Below, in pieces: positions 51,908-63,396 of a DNA stretch of 64,000 bases (position 1 is the stretch's first letter; every line of letters begins with the position of its first letter). The notes under the pieces were generated by a model. The model saw only the letters and a list, made by a program, of their open reading frames with translations. It searched no databases and was not told the origin of the DNA. The stretch comes from Adiantum capillus-veneris (Eukaryota; Streptophyta; Polypodiopsida; Polypodiales; Pteridaceae). The stretch spans positions 72,944,435-73,008,434 of the forward strand of contig CM043950.1 of NCBI GenBank assembly GCA_014529385.2. Direction: 5' to 3'. The translations under genes were made by a program, and so were the position numbers.

Positions 51908-54900
51908 ATGTGCTATAAGCGTCGATTCGACATGGATGAGAATAGAGCATATGCTACTGAACATCTAAACAACATTGTACCAGAAACAAGTTGTTTCCTA
52001 TGTTCAGTTGCTCCAGACAGAATACTTCATGTACATGATGGATCACTTTTTATTGTCGATTCTGGTGCTACAGGAAATATGACACATCAGTTTAAGTGGC
52101 TCCATAACTATCATCCATTGCTAGTTCCACGTGTTGTTTATCTTGCTAATGATACTACTTGTCAAGTAAAGGGTATTGGAAACTTATATCTTGGTACCTT
52201 ATCTTCTTCCACTCGAATTTTACGAGGAGTATTACATGTACCAGATCTTCAACGTAATCTTCTTTCAATTACTAGACTTGTTGATCTTGGTCTGTTTGTT
52301 GGATTTGATCATATATACCAAATGCGGAATTCAGAAAGATGGAGAGACTATAGTCACTGCTCCTGGAAACGGTAATTTGTTGGAACTCTCTCTCAATGAT
52401 GTTGTAGCAAATGTTGTCACTGCTCCCGGTGATCATGATTGCAAAGTATGGCATCACCGTTTTGTTCATGCTGATTTCTCAAAACTCCTTGATCTTCAAC
52501 GTCGTGATCTTGTTCATGGCATGGATCTTAAAGCCCATCCCCATATGGGAATTTGTGAATTTTGTGCTCTTGGGAAACACAATTGTAAACCCTTTCCTCT
52601 TTCAAATCCAACTTTGGATCTTGTTCATACTGATATATGTGGACCTCTACCTTCTTCGAGATCACAATATCGCTACTTCATTACTTTCATTGATGATTTC
52701 TCAACGTATACGAGTGTATTTCTACTTAGACAAAAATCTGAAGCCTTATCTGTTTTCAAACAATTCCACAAAGCTGCGGAAATTCAAACTGGTCGTCCCC
52801 TTAAGAAGCTTCGTAGTGACAATGGAGGCGAATATGTTTCTCGATCGAGAGTTTGTGAGTTACTGTGCTGATAGTGGAATTCATCATGAACACACTATTC
52901 CATATTCGCCTCAACAGAATGGTGTTGCTGAACGAAAGAATCGCACTATTCTCAATGCTGTAAGATGTATGCTGATTCATTCTGGCTTATCTCGTGTTTT
53001 TTGGGCTGAGGCTACATTGACAGCAGTATTTATTCCGAATCATCTTTCTACTACTGCACCCTCTGGTAAGATACCCATCATAGCATGGACAGGTGACATT
53101 CCTTCTGTATCTCATTTTCGAACCTTTGGATGTATTGCTTATATTCATGTTCCCAAAGAAACACGAACAAAGCTTGATGCTCCTGCTCTTAAAGTTATTT
53201 TTATTGGATATTCTGACACTTCCAAAGGCTACAAATTCTATGACCCTTCCTCCAAGAAAGTAATTGTGAATCGTGATGCTACTTTTAACGAACAGCTTAT
53301 GGGAGGCTCATGGTCCATGGATGATTCTGATGATACTAAATCATTGCTTCAGGATTTTCCATTTCTTTCAGAAGATGAAACTCTTCTTATAGAGCAACTT
53401 TCCTCTTCACAACCATCCATTCCGAATGTTGCCAATGATGATATTGATATTTATGTTGATCTGCCTATTGATTTTGAATATGGCTCATGTCATGTTTATG
53501 ATGACGATATTGCTGATAATGCTTTTTCTACTTCTGAAGATCCCGTTACTTATGATGAAGCTATCTCTTCACCACAAAAGGATCAATGGCAAGAGGCTAT
53601 GGAAGCAGAGTACGATTCTCTTATCTCTAAAGGTACATGGATACTAACTTAATTACCTCCTGGTCGTACATCTATTAAATGTAAGTGGGTGTATAAGACA
53701 AAAGTAAAAGCAGATGGATCTTTTGACAAGTTCAAGGCGCGTTTAATTGCAAAAGGTTACTCCCAAGTAGCTGGTGTTGATTATCAAGAGACTTTTTCAC
53801 CAGTTGTTTGCATTACAAGTGTTTGAGTTTTATTGGCATTTGCTGTTCAATTTGATTTAGAAGCTCATCAAATGGATGTGTGAATTGCTTTTCTTAATGG
53901 TGACTTGGAAGAGGAACTTTATATGGAACAACCGGAAGGGTTTGTTATTCCAGGTAAAGAAGACCTTGTTGCTCAACTCCATAAGGCACTATATGGTCTC
54001 AAACAAGCTTCACGAGCCTGGTATACAAAATTTGATCTTTTTCTCAACTCTAAAGGATTCATCTCTTGCGCATCAAACCCCAACTTATACATAAAACGCC
54101 AAGGTAGCAGTTTTGTGATTCTTGCTCTTTATGTGGATGATACCATCGATCCTTGTTTCCAATGATTTGGGATTTCTTCAGCAAGTGAAAAAGTTATTGT
54201 CTTCTGCATTTGATATGGTGGATCTTGGAGAGATTCACTCGTGTCTTGGCATTCAAATCCAACGGAACCGTACAAAAGGTATTTTATTCCTTCGATAGTC
54301 AAAGTTTATTGCAGATACTATTCAAAAATTTGGTATGGAATCTGCACATTTGGCCAACACACCTTGTCTTGCGAGATCTACGAAGAACACTTCTGACAAT
54401 GGCGGTCAACTTGTCACAAATCAACCTTATGATAACTTGATTGGATGTCTTCAGTTTGTTGGCATGAACACTCATCCTGATATTCTATTTGCTGCTAATT
54501 ATCTTGGACAACATCTTGCATGTCCTTCTCTTAAGCATTGGTCTGCTGCAAAGCGTGTATTGAAATACTTGAAAGGCACTACAGATTTTGGTTTAGTCTA
54601 TCGAGGACAACTCACATCGGATTCTATCCAATCTCTTTCTCTTTTGGGTTACACAGATGTAGACTGGGCAAGCTCACATTTATCTATGCGATCTACTAGT
54701 GGAAGTTTCTTCTTTATACATGGTTGTCTTGTTTCTTGGACCAGCAAGAAACAAAGTTGTGTTGTAGTTTCTACGACTGAATCAGAATATGTTGCGGCAT
54801 CACTTGCAGCTCGTGAGTTGATTTGGCTTCGATAAATGCTGGTTGATATTGGTCACTCTCCTCTTTCTAGCACACCCTTGCGGTGTGACAACCAAAGTGC

Positions 54901-55111
54901 TATTAGTCTTGCAAAAGACTATGTTCAACATAATAAGTCAAAGCACATTGCTGTCCATTATCATTATGTCAGGTTTGAAGTATGCAAAGAAACCATTATG
55001 GTTGAACACTGTCCAAGTGACCAGATGATTGGAGACATTTTGACCAAAGGCCTCGACGAGTCACATTTCATCCTCTTGCGCTCCGAGCTTGGAGTAGGTT
55101 CGGTCTCATAG
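51908..55111 (+). pseudogene. Ty1/copia pol polyprotein (element E), frame-broken
   Basis: Order as in copia: protease (IVDSGATGNMT), GAG-pre-integrase (WHHRFVHADFSKL), integrase zinc and core (CEFCALGKHN, HTDICGPLP, FIDDFSTYT, RSDNGGEYVS, PQQNGVAERKNRT), RT ([44 protein letters not shown]), and RNase H (GYTDVDWASS, TTESEYVAAS, CDNQSAI, HIAVHYHYVR, GDILTKGL). Frameshifts lie near 52320, 52840 and 54150, and stops near 53652, 53826, 53881 and 54297. The gag part and 5' LTR are not found. Integrase before RT confirms copia rather than gypsy. Inactive. Confidence 0.85.
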
Positions 55112-55385
55112 GTTCGGTCTCACTCTTTCTAGATTAGCTTCTTTGCTATTGTAATAGCTTTGTACATATGACATTGTAATCTTTTAGGTACCATGCACTA
55201 TGCACACTCCACATTTGCACATTGTGATCTCTAAGTCACTTGAATATTTGTACATAGATGCACAATTCACTTTCACATCATCATCATTGGTTCATATTTT
55301 CACATTGTATAGGGGCTTGGGTTTTTCCCTTGAACTCCCCAAGGGTTTTTTCATCCAAAGCTAGAGACCTTTTTTTGAGTGGGGG

Positions 55386-55710
55386 TGTTGGAGCTATATA
55401 TGGCTCACTCTACTCAACTTGGTCTCACCTATATATTTGTATCTTGTCCTCAATATGAATCAGTCTTTGGGAGCGTATATGGTGTGTCTCTTGTCTCGTC
55501 TCTCTCTCTTTCTCTCTACATCTCAACAACGGAGAATGTCTCATGGTTGGTACCTAGCTGTGACTAATATTTCACATTCTATTATGGTCCAACTCTTGTT
55601 GAAAGGATTTCACTTACGTCCCGTGGAAAGTCTCGTCATGGAATTACGGTTTAGATAAGTTTGTGTTAAATGCATGCACACTAGGTGTTATGGGCCCTAG
55701 TGTTTAACAC
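55386..55710 (+). repeat. Start of 3' LTR of copia element E
   Basis: TGAGTGGGGG (polypurine) is followed by TGTTGGAGC at 55386, as expected for a copia LTR. A TATATATGG box follows soon after and a (TC)n stretch is at 55497-55520. The right end is unknown; TTTAACAC near 55710 is a possible terminus, but no second LTR is present for comparison. 55112-55385 is the 3' UTR. 55711-56162 holds nothing I recognise. Confidence 0.45.
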
Positions 55711-56162
55711 TGATTTATTTGGAGCGGTATGCAAATTCATTCACTTTATTCTTTTGCACCTTCTTGTACTGCATGTGCAATTTCTCCTGCAGATTTATTA
55801 TGAGTTTACACCCTGCCATATAAGGCACTGGCTGAGGATGTGTGTCTATGGTTGGATGGTCTAAACTCTAGGAGATTTCTCCAGTCCACCCGTTTTCAAC
55901 CTAGTTGGTTGTCGTCACTCCATATAAAAAATATGGCTGGATACTCAATGATTGAGTCCTAGTTTCTCGATAGTCAGGGAAGACTGTCTATAAGTGGTTG
56001 GGGAACAACACCTCACTCTTACTGCTGCTATTCATCTCGTGTTGGATGGGCAACTTACAAATATTTCTTTTGCTAAAGGATCTGCTAAGAGCATACGTTA
56101 GCACATCGCATTTCTGAATAGATGAGTTTCTCCCTATTCTAGAATTTGCTTAAGTTTGGTTT

Positions 56163-56804
56163 TTGACTTTGAACACCTGTTGTGGTGGGGTTGGAGATTG
56201 TTTCAATAGTTTCTTATGTCAAGGACTTACCGGGTGTGCTGACAAAGTATGTTGGCAAGTAACCTTCATTAGGGATGAACATGTGGTTCTTTGTGTCCAA
56301 ACTATTCAGAATTATAACAAGAAGACACTCCCTATCTATGAACTTTTCAAGATACTCACGCGAGTAGCAAATCTATCTCACAACTGCATGGAAAGTTACG
56401 CCAAGGTTTCCTTGCATTATTCCAGTACCTTCAGAAGATCTGAAAACTGGTTATGACTTTGGACAACTCTTAGTTGTGGTTACTCCTTTACAATACTCAA
56501 GTGAGTTATAAATGGAGTTACCATTTAGACCCCAGTGACTCTTATTTGTGGTTACTCCTTTACAGTACTCAAGTGAGTTATAAATGGAGTTACCATTTAG
56601 ACCCAAGTGGTTGCAAAAGGACAACAATGTTCAAAATCAAGATATTGCTCTTGGTTTCATTGAACCTCCTCATTGGACCAATTATCGGTCATACAAAAAA
56701 CTGGCTCACGTATGGGACTTCAATAAAGAAAACATTAGTATTCTTAAGAAGATAATACTACTCGTGTTTTCAAGGACGAAAACTCTTCCTTAAGGGGGGA
56801 GTAA
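56163..56804 (+). other. 3' end of an unidentified LTR element, with polypurine tract
   Basis: Short open pieces (56163-56456, 56474-56755) have no recognised domain. The last bases, CTTCCTTAAGGGGGGAGTAA (56785-56804), are a typical gypsy polypurine tract and are followed by TGTCAGGAC at 56805. That places this stretch at the end of an element's internal region. It includes a 72 bp tandem duplication. Confidence 0.4.
56469..56612. repeat. 72 bp direct tandem duplication
   Basis: 56469-56540 and 56541-56612 match almost perfectly (GTGGTTACTCCTTTACA, GAGTTATAAATGGAGTTACC). The length keeps the reading frame, giving a 24-residue repeat (YKWSYHLDPS twice). The high identity suggests a recent slippage or unequal exchange. 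Confidence 0.9.
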
Positions 56805-57045
56805 TGTCAGGACAAGGGTCCTACGGGGAAAGGCCCAACATAGGGGGTCAGGGACCTAGGCCAAGGGTCTGGACTGGACCAGTGCCGACTGGGGATCCAC
56901 TTAGGGCAAGAGCTAGGAGCTAGGCCTATATAAGGGGCGGTAGGGAGGATGATCCTATGTTCAGTTACCCTAGGTCTTACACTCTTGTAGTGTGTCCATG
57001 TAGATATTCTGCCTACCTCCTTCAATGCGGGCCCTATCGAGCTAC
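56805..57045 (+). repeat. Putative short LTR after polypurine tract
   Basis: It starts TGTCAGGACAAGGG after the polypurine tract and has a CCTATATAAGGGGCGG promoter-like box at 56926-56941. It is followed by gag-like coding sequence from about 57051, so its end must lie near 57000-57045. No second copy is in the window, and the exact end and a primer site could not be fixed. Confidence 0.45.
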
Positions 57046-57050
57046 CACCC

Positions 57051-58274
57051 TTGGAAGTTCCCTCTAAAGTACCGACCACGAAAGGCAAAACCATGGGGAG
57101 CAACATTGGTTCCACCTCACAAGGGACCTCTAACACGTCAAGTCTAGAAGGGATATTCCTTAATGAAAATTGGAAATATGACCTCCACAGTAATATGTTG
57201 ATGGATCTATACTCTGGTCACTCCTACCATGTAGGTAGGATAGAGATTGTACAATCCACATCTAGCACCATTAATGTTGTGGAGCAACAAAGAATAATCT
57301 CTGACGTCTTCCATGGAATCATCCACTGGGAGAGGCAAAATTGAGGCATAAACGTACACTCAACTGGCCCCATGAGATTTTTGGATACGATCAAGGCCAA
57401 AATGCCTACTCTATCACAAATGGAGACTCCTATGATGAGTCCCATGGATCCCTCATATGTCGTTTCTCCCGGAGAGCCCACAAACAACAACTTTAGTTTT
57501 CCTAGTTTGGCTCAACTTCCTCTCAGAGAAACCGTAGTGCCTACTCCAATGATGGCCTTGATAGAGAATGCACCCATGACATCTAGGGCTAGTGAAGTAC
57601 CGCTACCTAGTGACGTAGTACCTTTCACTAGGCCTCGATCGTATATGCCTATAGCCACTTATGCACACATGGCTCCTACACCTCCGATTGTACACATAGT
57701 ATATGCTCCACGAGTGCCATCTAGAGCCCTTATGCCAGTGGGCCTATGCCAAGTCATATTCCATATCCTACGTCCACTACATATATGCTAGGGCTAGTAA
57801 CCGCCCCTGTCCACATATGATTCTAGGAGTGCCTCCATAGACCATACCTCCTCACATATGTGATTTGGAAGCATTTTCTTCACATATATGCGTCATGCGC
57901 TTGAGAGAGAGCCTAGGAGTAAAGGGGTACAATTTGCAAAGATTATGCAAAAATTAAATGGGTACGAAGATGCTCGAAAGAACATCAAAGTATCTGAACA
58001 AGTATGCGATTCCCTAAGAGAACACAACAAACTACATAAACTACGCAATGCTTTAAGATTGACTTCGAGTGGGAAGGCTGAGAATTGGTATAGGACCTTG
58101 AATGGAAAAGAAAACGATTTACCCTACTCTTCAGATATTGTTCCTGAAGGAGTATATACGAGAAAGTGCGCTTTGGGGTGTCGCATCTCAGCTAAAAAGG
58201 CCGAACATGAGGAAGGTGAGTCAATGAGAGACTTTATCAAGTCGTCTAAAGCACTTACACATCAATTGCATTAG
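57051..58274 (+). pseudogene. Gag-like region downstream of the putative LTR
   Basis: Three open pieces (57051-57344, 57372-57791, 57888-58274) lie in different frames. The last contains LRLTSSGKAENWYRTLNGKE and then EEGESMRDFIKSSKALTHQ, the usual hydrophobic-x-G-x-A-x-x-W-x-x-L pattern of LTR-element gag proteins. The first two are Ser/Pro/Met-rich and fit a gag N-terminal region. No zinc knuckle follows, and sequence after 58275 has no pol match, so the element is truncated. 58275-58865 shows no gene. Confidence 0.45.
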
Positions 58275-58865
58275 ATAAAGTCAAAATAAAGGGAAAGAGA
58301 TTAAAAAATGGCATTTGAATACCAACAAAAATATTAGCATAGGATGGAATCCATTTCAATCCCAAAAGATACATAGTTCTATCTAATCTAGACCAAGAGG
58401 AGGTGTGAGATTGGGAGTGATAAGTGAAGGAGACACTTCCCTTGATTTTGATAGTACTACTTATATCCAAGTTTTTTGTTGCACTAGGAAGGTAAAAGCT
58501 TAACTACGTATGTAGAGAGCTTAACTATATATAAAAAGTTAATGAAGGAGAATTTTGGTCAAAGAGAGAATACATTATTGCACTATAGTTATGTATACAA
58601 ACATGGTCTTTTGTAGAGCCAGAGAGAGAGCAATAGATCGCACACATGCACAACATAAAAAGGGTGACAGATTCATCTCTTAAGCTCGAATAGACTTTTC
58701 ACATCACATTTTCATGTGTTAATATTACTACATAGATTATATATAAGCACATGGTATGGCAAGGGGTTTCGCACAAAATGTAACAAAGTCCGCATCTCAG
58801 CACATGTTCCAAAAGTTAAAAAAGATTATTACAATGAAGAAAACATTTTCCTTGATAACTGAAAT

Positions 58866-59090
58866 TTGTTTAGAATCATCTTTCTACTACAACTCCTTTT
58901 GGTGAGATATCGATCACAACATGGACAAGTGAAATTCCTTCTATCTCTCATTTTCTTAACCTTCCGATGTAATGCTTATATTCATGTTCCAAAAGAGACA
59001 CGAATTATGAAGCTTGATGCTCCTAGTCTTAAACTTACCTTCATTGGATATTCTGACACTTCTAAAGGCTACAAGTCAATGACCTTCCAT
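58866..59090 (+). pseudogene. Ty1/copia integrase scrap
   Basis: AYIHVPKETR, KLDAPSLKLTFIGYSDTSKG and KGYK match the integrase-to-RT linker of element E (about 53130-53250) with few changes and one frame break at its left end. It is a ~220 bp fragment of a second member of the same copia family, with no LTR nearby. Confidence 0.8.
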
Positions 59091-59102
59091 ATACCATTAT
59101 GA

Positions 59103-60540
59103 AAGACTCGTGCTCCTAGGTGTAGTGTCAAGTACATCCTGATCTTGAAAGAAATCCATGTCGTATGATAATGTGTACAAGATCTTAGGTGACATAAAAG
59201 TGAAGACAAAATAATGTTGTGGTAATAAAATTGTCCCCAAGTTATATCATCTTTGCAATAAAAATAAGTATGATGTGTTACAAAATGGTTACAGTTCTAA
59301 ATTTGGCATTAAAGAAGCATACATTTGTTTTATATTCAGGCCACAATTTGAAATTTATGTGAATAGTCTCTATGAAATTTATCTCATAGACTATATGAAA
59401 TTTATATGAACGGTCCCTATCCCTCAAAATCATGATAAGAAGTGTAAAACAAATAACAAGATATCTAGCACAGTAAAACACCATATGCATAGTTCAGCTT
59501 CCAAAATCTTTACAAAGCACAGGGTTTAAGGTGTACTAGAATTTATAACCCCAAGGATGTAAATTTCTTATGAACCTATAATGCCAACTTTATGGATAAG
59601 AAGCTATCCAATTGTATCAAATTCTCATAGTTGCTTGTTTTACAAGAGATAAAAGATTCCAATTACCCAACCAAGTAGCTTGTTTAACTGCAACAGACAA
59701 ACAATTCCAACAACCCAACCTAGTGTTAAACAAGCATCTATCAAATCTAGATAGCTGCTTGTCTAACAAGAGATAAAAAATTTGAATTACCCAACCAAGT
59801 GTTGAAAGCCATCCTATTTGTCAAGTTCTTTAATTATATAGCTAGAAAAGAAAACAATGTAAAACTAGGTAATGTATCTCTCCATTATGTATGAGAATAA
59901 TAGTTTAGGTTATGAATTAATTGTTGTTGTTCTCAACCTTCTCAAAAAAAAAAAGGAGAAAAGAATGAAGACAAGAGCATTATATTGAATTATGTCTCCA
60001 TATTATTGAAAATGCAAGCAAAGCATGCATAGGTATCTCCAAATTCCCATACAAAACCTTTGTAGCCTATACATTCTTAGTCCATCTCATCAAGGCACCA
60101 TACCAAAGGTCACATGTGTCTAGATGGAGGCCCCCCCCCCCCCAACACGCGGTGTTTTGTCAAGACCATTTTCACCCATGTCATAGGTGCTTACATCCGG
60201 TTAACTCATGATCATGATGTATGAATGAGAAAAGCACAAAATTTGTTGCTGGCCACAATAAAGTTTTGCAATTAATTATGTGAGAATGGCCTAATGTACA
60301 ATTTTGAAGGCATGAGTACCGAAAAGAGAAGATGATATTAATTATAGAATAAGAATAGAATACGTAGTTCTTTATTTATTTCATTGTTAGGACGCATGGG
60401 ACTAACTACAAACACTAGAAGACAAGTGCAATTGGCACTACAAGGAATTCAATGTTGGTTAAGTGTTGTATCGTGTCGGGAGGTTGACCGTGTGGGTCTT
60501 TTAATTCCTAAGAACTAGTAGGGGGGTGCCGATGCACCAA
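59103..60540. other. AT-rich non-coding stretch
   Basis: No gene is recognised. Loose repeats of CAACCCAACC(A/T)AGT and GCTTGTTTAACAAG words lie at 59630-59810. A C15 run is at 60129-60143. This is the 3' flank of the germin-like gene, whose transcript end should lie within the last few hundred bases. Confidence 0.6.
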
Positions 60541-60581
60541 GCTACATGCACAATGAGATAGCATGCAGCGGGCCGAGCGTC

Positions 60582-61304
60582 CTAGTTGAGGGTGTTTTGG
60601 ACGCTGGCGATGAGGCGTCGCACTTCATTGTCATCAATGCCAAGAGTGGTCTCGAGCACCTCCTCGGGGAGAGGTGGGTTGGAGGCGAAGAGGGCAACAG
60701 CGAGTTGGGAGGCACCAGGGTTTTGGCTATTGAGGGCGGTGATGGCAAGAGCAGGCTTGGATTTGTCTGGGTTGAGCTGGAAGTGGACGAGGCCACGGGG
60801 AAATACAAATAGATTGCCAGCATAGATGGTTTGGTAGAAGAACTGGTTGGCGGTTGGCTGGGTGGAGGTGGTGACGAAGCCCACGAGCAGCGTGCCTTGG
60901 GCGAGGAAGAGGACTTCGGTAGCACGGGGGTGCACGTGCGGCGGGTTGATGCCGGGGGGCTTGTAGTCCATGCGGGCAATGGAAAGGCCTTGCCTGTTGA
61001 GGGCGCCGAAGTTGGCGGCACTGACGAGGTTGACAGTGGGGCCGAGGTTTCCGGTGAATTTGGTGGTGTTGCGGAGCAGTTGGGAAGCAAAGTCGGAGGA
61101 TTGTACGGCAACGGCAAGCTTGCAGGACAGGCCATTGATGTTGAGGGTGAGCTGGAGCTGCTGCAGCTCGTTGGGGCTGAGGGCCATGCAGAAGTCTTGC
61201 AAAGGGTCCTCGCCAACAACGCGGACAGTTGGAGGCAGGGGTGCGGCCAACCCCAGCAGCAGCAGAGGTAGCTGCAGGCCAGCCACAAGCTGCTTGGGCG
61301 ACAT
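60582..61304 (-). CDS. Germin-like protein (cupin, secreted), single exon
   Basis: A 240-residue frame from ATG 61304 to the stop at 60582. The N-terminal 20-odd residues are hydrophobic (LVAGLQLPLLLLGLAAPLPP), a likely signal peptide for the cell wall/apoplast. EDPLQDFC and NGLSCK supply the two cysteines of the germin disulfide. Cupin box 1, GINPPHVHPRATEVLFLAQG, gives two His and one Glu of the manganese site. Cupin box 2, GNLFVFPRGLVHFQLN, gives the third His. Germin-like proteins are Mn-binding hexamers, some with superoxide dismutase or oxalate oxidase activity; which applies here cannot be told. Length and motifs are complete, no intron is seen, and GC content is well above the surroundings. 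An in-frame GTG at 61319 is not a plausible start. Confidence 0.93.
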   Translation of the reverse strand: MSPKQLVAGLQLPLLLLGLAAPLPPTVRVVGEDPLQDFCMALSPNELQQLQLTLNINGLSCKLAVAVQSSDFASQLLRNTTKFTGNLGPTVNLVSAANFGALNRQGLSIARMDYKPPGINPPHVHPRATEVLFLAQGTLLVGFVTTSTQPTANQFFYQTIYAGNLFVFPRGLVHFQLNPDKSKPALAITALNSQNPGASQLAVALFASNPPLPEEVLETTLGIDDNEVRRLIASVQNTLN

Positions 61305-61402
61305 AGTGTTAAGAGGCACGATTAGGGCTGGGCTAGGTGCGAATTTTGGAAATGCGTAAAAGGCCGGGAGAACTGGGCTAATATGATGAGGCCGGGACAG
61401 CT

Positions 61403-61410
61403 GTATATAA
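61403..61410 (-). promoter_or_regulatory. Probable TATA box of the germin-like gene
   Basis: On the minus strand TTATATAC lies about 100 bp upstream of the ATG at 61304, a normal distance for a plant promoter with a short 5' leader. No other TATA-like box lies closer. The call is by position only. Confidence 0.55.
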
Positions 61411-63357
61411 GGCTAATGGTGATGAGGCCACACTTGATGAGCTCTTCTCCTTTTATGGACGTGAACGCAGAGGGTGTGCAGGTGTGCGACGTCTGTTGCT
61501 CCTGGGACCGAGTCCTGTACTCGCAGTCTATCACGTTACCTGCTTGTTTCTTGTTGCTGATGCGCGCCTCGATGTTGTCAACATTTGATTTTTTAAACCA
61601 TTTTTGATTTTTTAAACCATTTAAACCGCATTTAGCTGGTTAGGGACGACCTTTTCAAATTACCTCCGGTTTCAAAAAAGAGCTTCAAATGTAGCAACAC
61701 GCTTCTAAATAGTCCCTAACTGAAAGATAGCTTGGCACTGTTTTGGCTATAAGCTGTATAGGCTCCATATAGTCCCCAAGGTTTCCTTCTCTCGGACGAC
61801 ATGCGGGCTAAGTGATGTCCGAGGCAACTAGTATAGTGAAGCGAGACCTGTGCATGGTAGCTACACCTTTTATTTTGAGAATGGGGGATTCAAATCCAAG
61901 CATCACTTTACTTGGACAACACCCGCGGCAAGAGTGACAACATCAACAAATTATCCCATGGCTTTCGTCCACTGATCAAGTTGACACATTTCGAACGGGC
62001 AAGCCTTATAAAGAGATAGACAAGGAGAGAGGTGCTACTGATTAACCTAGCAAGATAAGGGCTATCATTATTAGCACTCGGGTCATCTCAATGATTGATA
62101 GTATCACTACCAGAAATGCTCGTGCTTGCTTACCTCATATCAGTAATAAATGTAAGCCAACATTTATCGGGGCAAACTATGACGTGGTGACCTTGATGTC
62201 TCACCACTCTATTGGAAGCCAAACACCATCTCTTCTACTACATGAGCATCACTCAAAGGCATGCTGAAACTTCTCTGCTCCAAGGGTCTTAATTATAAAG
62301 GAATTTGTAGTTACGTACCTCACGTCAGTGCCAAACCCTATCTCTAATAAAGTGGTAGGTGCTTCACCCATGGAGGGAACACTTGATTTTGTGCTAGTTG
62401 TATGCTACTAAGATTGGACTCAAGTTAGATGACAACTAGCCTCCCGACCTACACACCCAACTCTTGAGCATATGTAACCAAGCTGCATCATATTACGCCA
62501 ATACAACATCCTTGTACTCTTGAAGTAGCATATGTAACCAAGCTGCATCATTTTACGCCAATACAACACCCTTGTACTCTTGAAGTAGCATATGTAACCA
62601 TGCTACATCATGTGATGCCAATACAACACCCTTGTACTCAGACTACTATGTATTCAATAAAGGAATCATCCGTTGCACCTTGCTGCTCCATATGATGGAA
62701 TAATTATCACTCCAAAGTGAACTCGAAAATCTATTGGCCTTTCAATTAAAGCATAGACCATAGGCTATGCATACATCTACTCACCTATAATACTACATTG
62801 TGAACAATATATTGCCTCATAATGCATACAAAAATGAGTCAACCAATAGCCTATTAATAGAGAATGATATTAGTGTAGTCTTCGACATCATGAAGACTAA
62901 GGTTAATACCTGTCTCCAAAGGCATATCAATTAATAGCTTTGCAATCTTCACAAGGCTAAATCTACACAGTAATATCTCAATGTACTTTGTGTGACACAA
63001 TTTGTTACCATATTGTGGTAGCATTAACCACATAGACTACCAATTGAGTCCTCATTCCTAGAGGGCCTAAGTTGCAACTCAATGCTAGACTCACTCTCCA
63101 ATCAATATAAGTCTTGTCGTGACAATATCAAGTAATGAGGGAGAGATGAAGCTCCCAAAATCTTCATGTACATGCGAGCAGTCTCAATCACTTCATCGAC
63201 GCAATCTCTTATTTTCAAATGCTGATATAAGGGAACAGAGATGAAAACAATCACAACATCTATCTCATTTTTTAGCACATATACAAAAAGTGATGTGCAC
63301 CACTCATCTAAAATTTAAGGGAATCAAATTTAAGGCATAGAGAGGGTAGAAGCTAGA

Positions 63358-63396
<39 letters not shown>

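Noticed and set aside
60542-61288. 248-codon Ser/Pro-rich minus-strand frame and plus-strand frames over the germin-like gene
   Set aside because: They are GC-rich shadow frames of the germin-like coding sequence, which has complete cupin motifs.
61305-61319. GTG at 61319 as start of the germin-like protein
   Set aside because: Plant nuclear genes start at ATG; the first in-frame ATG at 61304 gives a complete protein with a signal peptide.
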